Source: Fructobacillus evanidus
GTDB taxonomy: Bacteria; Bacillota; Bacilli; Lactobacillales; Lactobacillaceae
Length of the DNA stretch: 24,820 nt
Assembly: GCF_963580165.1 (NCBI RefSeq)
Contig: NZ_CAUZLM010000014.1
Location: forward strand, 1-24,820
Reading direction: 5' to 3'
The notes under the pieces are model-generated. The model did not search any database, was not told the DNA's origin, and was given only the letters and a program-made list of their open reading frames with translations. The stretch's first letter is position 1; every line of letters begins with the position of its first letter. Shown in pieces: positions 22,730-24,820 of this stretch. The translations under genes were made by a program, and so were the position numbers.

Positions 22730-23569
22730 ATGAAAAAGAAAATTATTTGGTCAGTGGTAGCCGTGTTAGTCATTATTATTGGCGTTTTTAGCGTCCATGC
22801 TTTCACAGCAAAGAACAGTTCCGGTCAGAATGGTCGGACCATTCAGCAAATTAAAAAGTCTGGCGAAATTAAAATTGCTGTCTTTGGTGATTTGAAGCCT
22901 TACGGTTGGGTTGATCAAAACGGTCAGCGTCAAGGATACGATATCGCTTTGGCTAAGAAAATTGGTCAAGACCTTGGTGTCAAGGTTAAGTACGTTCAGG
23001 TTAACGCCAATGCTCGAGTGGATGCCCTGAATTCTGGTAAGGCCGACATTGCCCTCGCTAATTTCACGGTTACACCAGAAAGAAAGCAAGTAATTGATTT
23101 TGCTAAGCCATACATGAAGGTTTCAATTGGTGTCGCTTCAAAGAAGACAAACTTAATTACTAACGTTAACCAGCTGAATGGCAAGAACTTGATTGTCAAT
23201 AAGGGAACAACGGCGGAAACATACTTTACGCAAACGTACAAGAATGCCAAGTTATTGAAGTTTGACTCAAAGACACAACAGTTTGCTGCCTTGAGTGATG
23301 GACGAGCAGATGCCATTACGGATGATAATTCATACCTCTTCGCCTGGGTTAAGGATCACCCAGACTATCAGGTCGGCATTAAGCAATTAGGTGACCAAGC
23401 CTATATCGCCCCAGGAGTTCAAAAGGGTAACAAGAGTGTCTTGAATTGGACTAACGATGAAATTAAGAAGTTGAACGATAACGGTTTCTTTACGGATGAT
23501 TATCAAAAGAACTTGGCACCATTCTTTGGGGATGACGTTAAGGCAAGCGATATTACAATTAATAAGTAA
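22730..23569 (+). CDS. Family 3 substrate-binding protein, cysteine-type (CjaA-like)
   Basis: A 279-residue extracellular binding protein. A hydrophobic N-terminus (residues 4-25) is followed by the bacterial SBP_3 fold. The stretches KPYGWVDQNGQRQGYDIALA and ANFTVTPERKQVIDFAKPYM closely resemble the cysteine-binding CjaA group, including the arginine in TPER. The signal segment ends VFSVHAFTA with no lipobox Cys, so the protein is probably anchored by an uncleaved helix or secreted, unlike most Gram-positive SBPs. Shine-Dalgarno AAGGAA precedes ATG. It is the last gene of the operon. Cysteine or cystine specificity is inferred from family resemblance. Confidence 0.88.
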   Translation: MKKKIIWSVVAVLVIIIGVFSVHAFTAKNSSGQNGRTIQQIKKSGEIKIAVFGDLKPYGWVDQNGQRQGYDIALAKKIGQDLGVKVKYVQVNANARVDALNSGKADIALANFTVTPERKQVIDFAKPYMKVSIGVASKKTNLITNVNQLNGKNLIVNKGTTAETYFTQTYKNAKLLKFDSKTQQFAALSDGRADAITDDNSYLFAWVKDHPDYQVGIKQLGDQAYIAPGVQKGNKSVLNWTNDEIKKLNDNGFFTDDYQKNLAPFFGDDVKASDITINK

Positions 23570-23623
23570 TTTTTGGTTACGTATCGTCCCTCTTTGTTTA
23601 TCAAATTAGTTAAATCAGTTTTC

Positions 23624-23670
23624 AAAAAGCCATCACAACAACCACTCGGTATGTTGTGATGGCTTTTTTT
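23624..23670. terminator. Bidirectional terminator between SBP gene and LytTR gene
   Basis: A perfect 17-bp stem, 23624-23640/23652-23668 (AAAAAGCCATCACAACA and complement) with an 11-base loop and T-runs on both strands, separates the convergent genes. Confidence 0.92.
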
Positions 23671-23673
23671 TGT

Positions 23674-24429
23674 CTAATCATTGCGTTTGAAGTTTGGATT
23701 TTCATCTTTGCTGGGTGGTTGAGTAAACCATGTCGTATGCATTCGAACTTCACTTGCATAGCGGCGAGAAACTGGTAAGGAGTTGCCTGTTGATAACGTA
23801 ATGATCCTTTTCTTGGGCTGATAGTCTTTTAAATAGTTCAAATTGATGGCAAAGCTCGAGTGAATCTGACAAATGTCTTTATGGAGTGGGACGACAGTCT
23901 TTAGCGTAGCCCTGATTTTCGTGATTCGGTCGTGCTCATGTAAAATTAGGTTATGTGTTCCCTTCTCACAGGCAATATAAATAATGTGTGTTAGGTCAAT
24001 TAATGTTGACCGTGTCCCGTTTGGGAAACGAACAAAGTTGGGTTTTGTATAAAAAATTTTGTGCAGATTGTATTGGGCCTTATCCACGGCACGCAGTAGA
24101 CGTTTTTGAAAGGTCAAATCGCGATTGTTTTTGATGATAAAGTCTAGGACCCCAACCTGGTATTCAAAACAATAGTTCGCCAGTCGACTATCTTCAGCTA
24201 AAAGAATAATTTGAGCGCTGGGATTGTTCTTTTTAACTAGCTCGGCAGTTTGAAAGCCGATTTTCTCATGACCACTAATTTCCAAATCAATAATTAAAAT
24301 TGGTCCACGTTTATTTGAATGAATCGCTAGTAAAAGCTCACGTGGTGTTTCAAAAATTAGTGGATCGGTTAAGATTTTACGGAACAAACGTTGGTCACGT
24401 TTCTTTGTTGTTAGAATATAGCAAGCCAT
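23674..24429 (-). CDS. Orphan LytTR-type response regulator (AgrA/ComE-like) with degenerate receiver
   Basis: A 251-residue transcription regulator. A receiver-like domain (residues 1-125) has LIIDLEI with Asp48 at the phosphoacceptor position and FIIK near 118 as the conserved Lys. A LytTR DNA-binding domain follows (about 131-232), including LKTVVPLHKDICQIHSSFAI and NLNYLKDY, then SRRYASEVR. The N-terminus YILTTKKRDQR lacks the acidic pair that binds Mg2+ in normal receivers (as in CEDD of AgrA), so phosphorylation may be absent or altered. No histidine kinase or peptide gene is adjacent. ATG at 24429 has the Shine-Dalgarno AAAGGAGG. It is head-on to the rightward fork. Confidence 0.85.
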   Translation of the reverse strand: MACYILTTKKRDQRLFRKILTDPLIFETPRELLLAIHSNKRGPILIIDLEISGHEKIGFQTAELVKKNNPSAQIILLAEDSRLANYCFEYQVGVLDFIIKNNRDLTFQKRLLRAVDKAQYNLHKIFYTKPNFVRFPNGTRSTLIDLTHIIYIACEKGTHNLILHEHDRITKIRATLKTVVPLHKDICQIHSSFAINLNYLKDYQPKKRIITLSTGNSLPVSRRYASEVRMHTTWFTQPPSKDENPNFKRND

Positions 24430-24462
24430 ATTCGCCTCCTTTCCCGTTTGGAAATCTTTCTA

Positions 24463-24546
24463 AATCAATGGATAAAATTGATTCATACTATTAGTTAAAG
24501 AATAAATTCTATATTAATTATACGAAAACCAAAATTTTTACCACAA
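24463..24546 (-). promoter_or_regulatory. Promoter/leader region of the LytTR gene
   Basis: The minus strand has TATAAT at 24517-24522 and TTGTGG at 24541-24546, spaced by 18 bases. The leader of about 80 bases contains the inverted repeat AATCAAT/ATTGATT (24463-24469/24477-24483). Confidence 0.45.
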
Positions 24547-24717
24547 ATATTTACAAAAAGTCGCATTTTTAATCTTATTTAGATAAATGTTAAATTTAAA
24601 GAAGCGTAAAGTATAGTATATCATTGAAATAAATTAATAAATTGCAGCCAATATTTAAAAATGCACAATAACACCTTTTACCGTAATCAAAACTTTCCAA
24701 AAATTATCAAAAAACTA
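24547..24717. other. AT-rich intergenic stretch without a visible gene
   Basis: About 170 strongly AT-rich bases between the regulator promoter and the right-edge promoter. I see no ORF with a Shine-Dalgarno, no RNA gene and no repeat. Confidence 0.6.
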
Positions 24718-24746
24718 TTGACGAGTAGGAGGGTAGGCGCTATACT
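24718..24746 (+). promoter_or_regulatory. Strong promoter at right edge
   Basis: TTGACG (24718-24723) and TATACT (24741-24746) are spaced by 17 bases. It drives a rightward transcript starting near 24753 that runs out of the window; the first 65 transcribed bases can form hairpins (GAAGCA/TGCTTC at 24763-24778; CTGGTTA/TAGCCGG at 24789-24809). Confidence 0.75.
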
Positions 24747-24820
24747 AGTTATTGTTCGTTACGAAGCAAACGTGCTTCTAGCGAGGCGCTGGTTATCTTT
24801 GGTAGCCGGCAGTTGATAAA

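Noticed and set aside
24661..24816. 51-codon plus-strand ORF at the right edge
   Set aside because: No Shine-Dalgarno; it runs across a strong promoter and the start of a transcript.
1..24820. CRISPR array, tRNA or rRNA gene, prophage
   Set aside because: No regularly spaced repeats, cloverleaf-like genes or phage modules were found on reading either strand; the only mobile element is the IS end at the left edge.

Overview
The window is the chromosomal replication-origin region of a low-to-moderate GC Gram-positive lactic acid bacterium. The gene order rpmH-rnpA-yidC to the left and dnaA-dnaN-yaaA-recF-gyrB-gyrA to the right, the TTATCCACA-type DnaA boxes and the tyrosine T-box all point to Lactobacillales. 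Protein style and the absence of jag-mnmE-mnmG behind yidC suggest the Leuconostoc/Fructobacillus/Weissella branch; this genus-level guess is inference only.

Left edge to about 4.2 kb: the right end of an IS3-family insertion sequence (transposase C-terminus plus terminal repeat) abuts a small stand-alone HTH regulator gene. Next comes a two-gene ABC-2 type exporter with its own promoter. An unusual structured intergenic stretch holds a hairpin cascade and a 14-codon ORF with a strong Shine-Dalgarno. It is followed by tyrS preceded by a full T-box leader with a UAC specifier. All protein genes here lie on the minus strand.

4.2-9.1 kb: an FAD/NAD(P)-binding oxidoreductase-like gene on the plus strand (head-on to replication), then on the minus strand an alpha/beta hydrolase with two perfect parS sites just upstream of it, a 57-residue membrane protein, an MscL-type channel and a CorA-type transporter.

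9.2-20.2 kb: yidC, rnpA and rpmH (minus), the two-part oriC flanking dnaA (boxes at 10.83-11.11 kb and 12.57-12.66 kb, with a DnaA-trio-like run and AT-rich stretch at 12.67-12.71 kb), then dnaN, yaaA, recF, gyrB and gyrA on the plus strand. Transcription diverges from oriC, as expected for co-direction with both forks.

20.2-23.7 kb: a four-gene polar amino-acid ABC importer whose binding protein resembles the cysteine-binding CjaA type. It is preceded by a consensus promoter, a 17-residue leader ORF with an early Cys codon, competing RNA pairings and an intrinsic terminator. I read this as a likely cysteine-responsive transcription attenuator, the most interesting candidate in the window. 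23.7-24.8 kb: an orphan LytTR regulator with a degenerate receiver domain, an AT-rich gap, and a strong promoter at the right edge driving a structured transcript that leaves the window.
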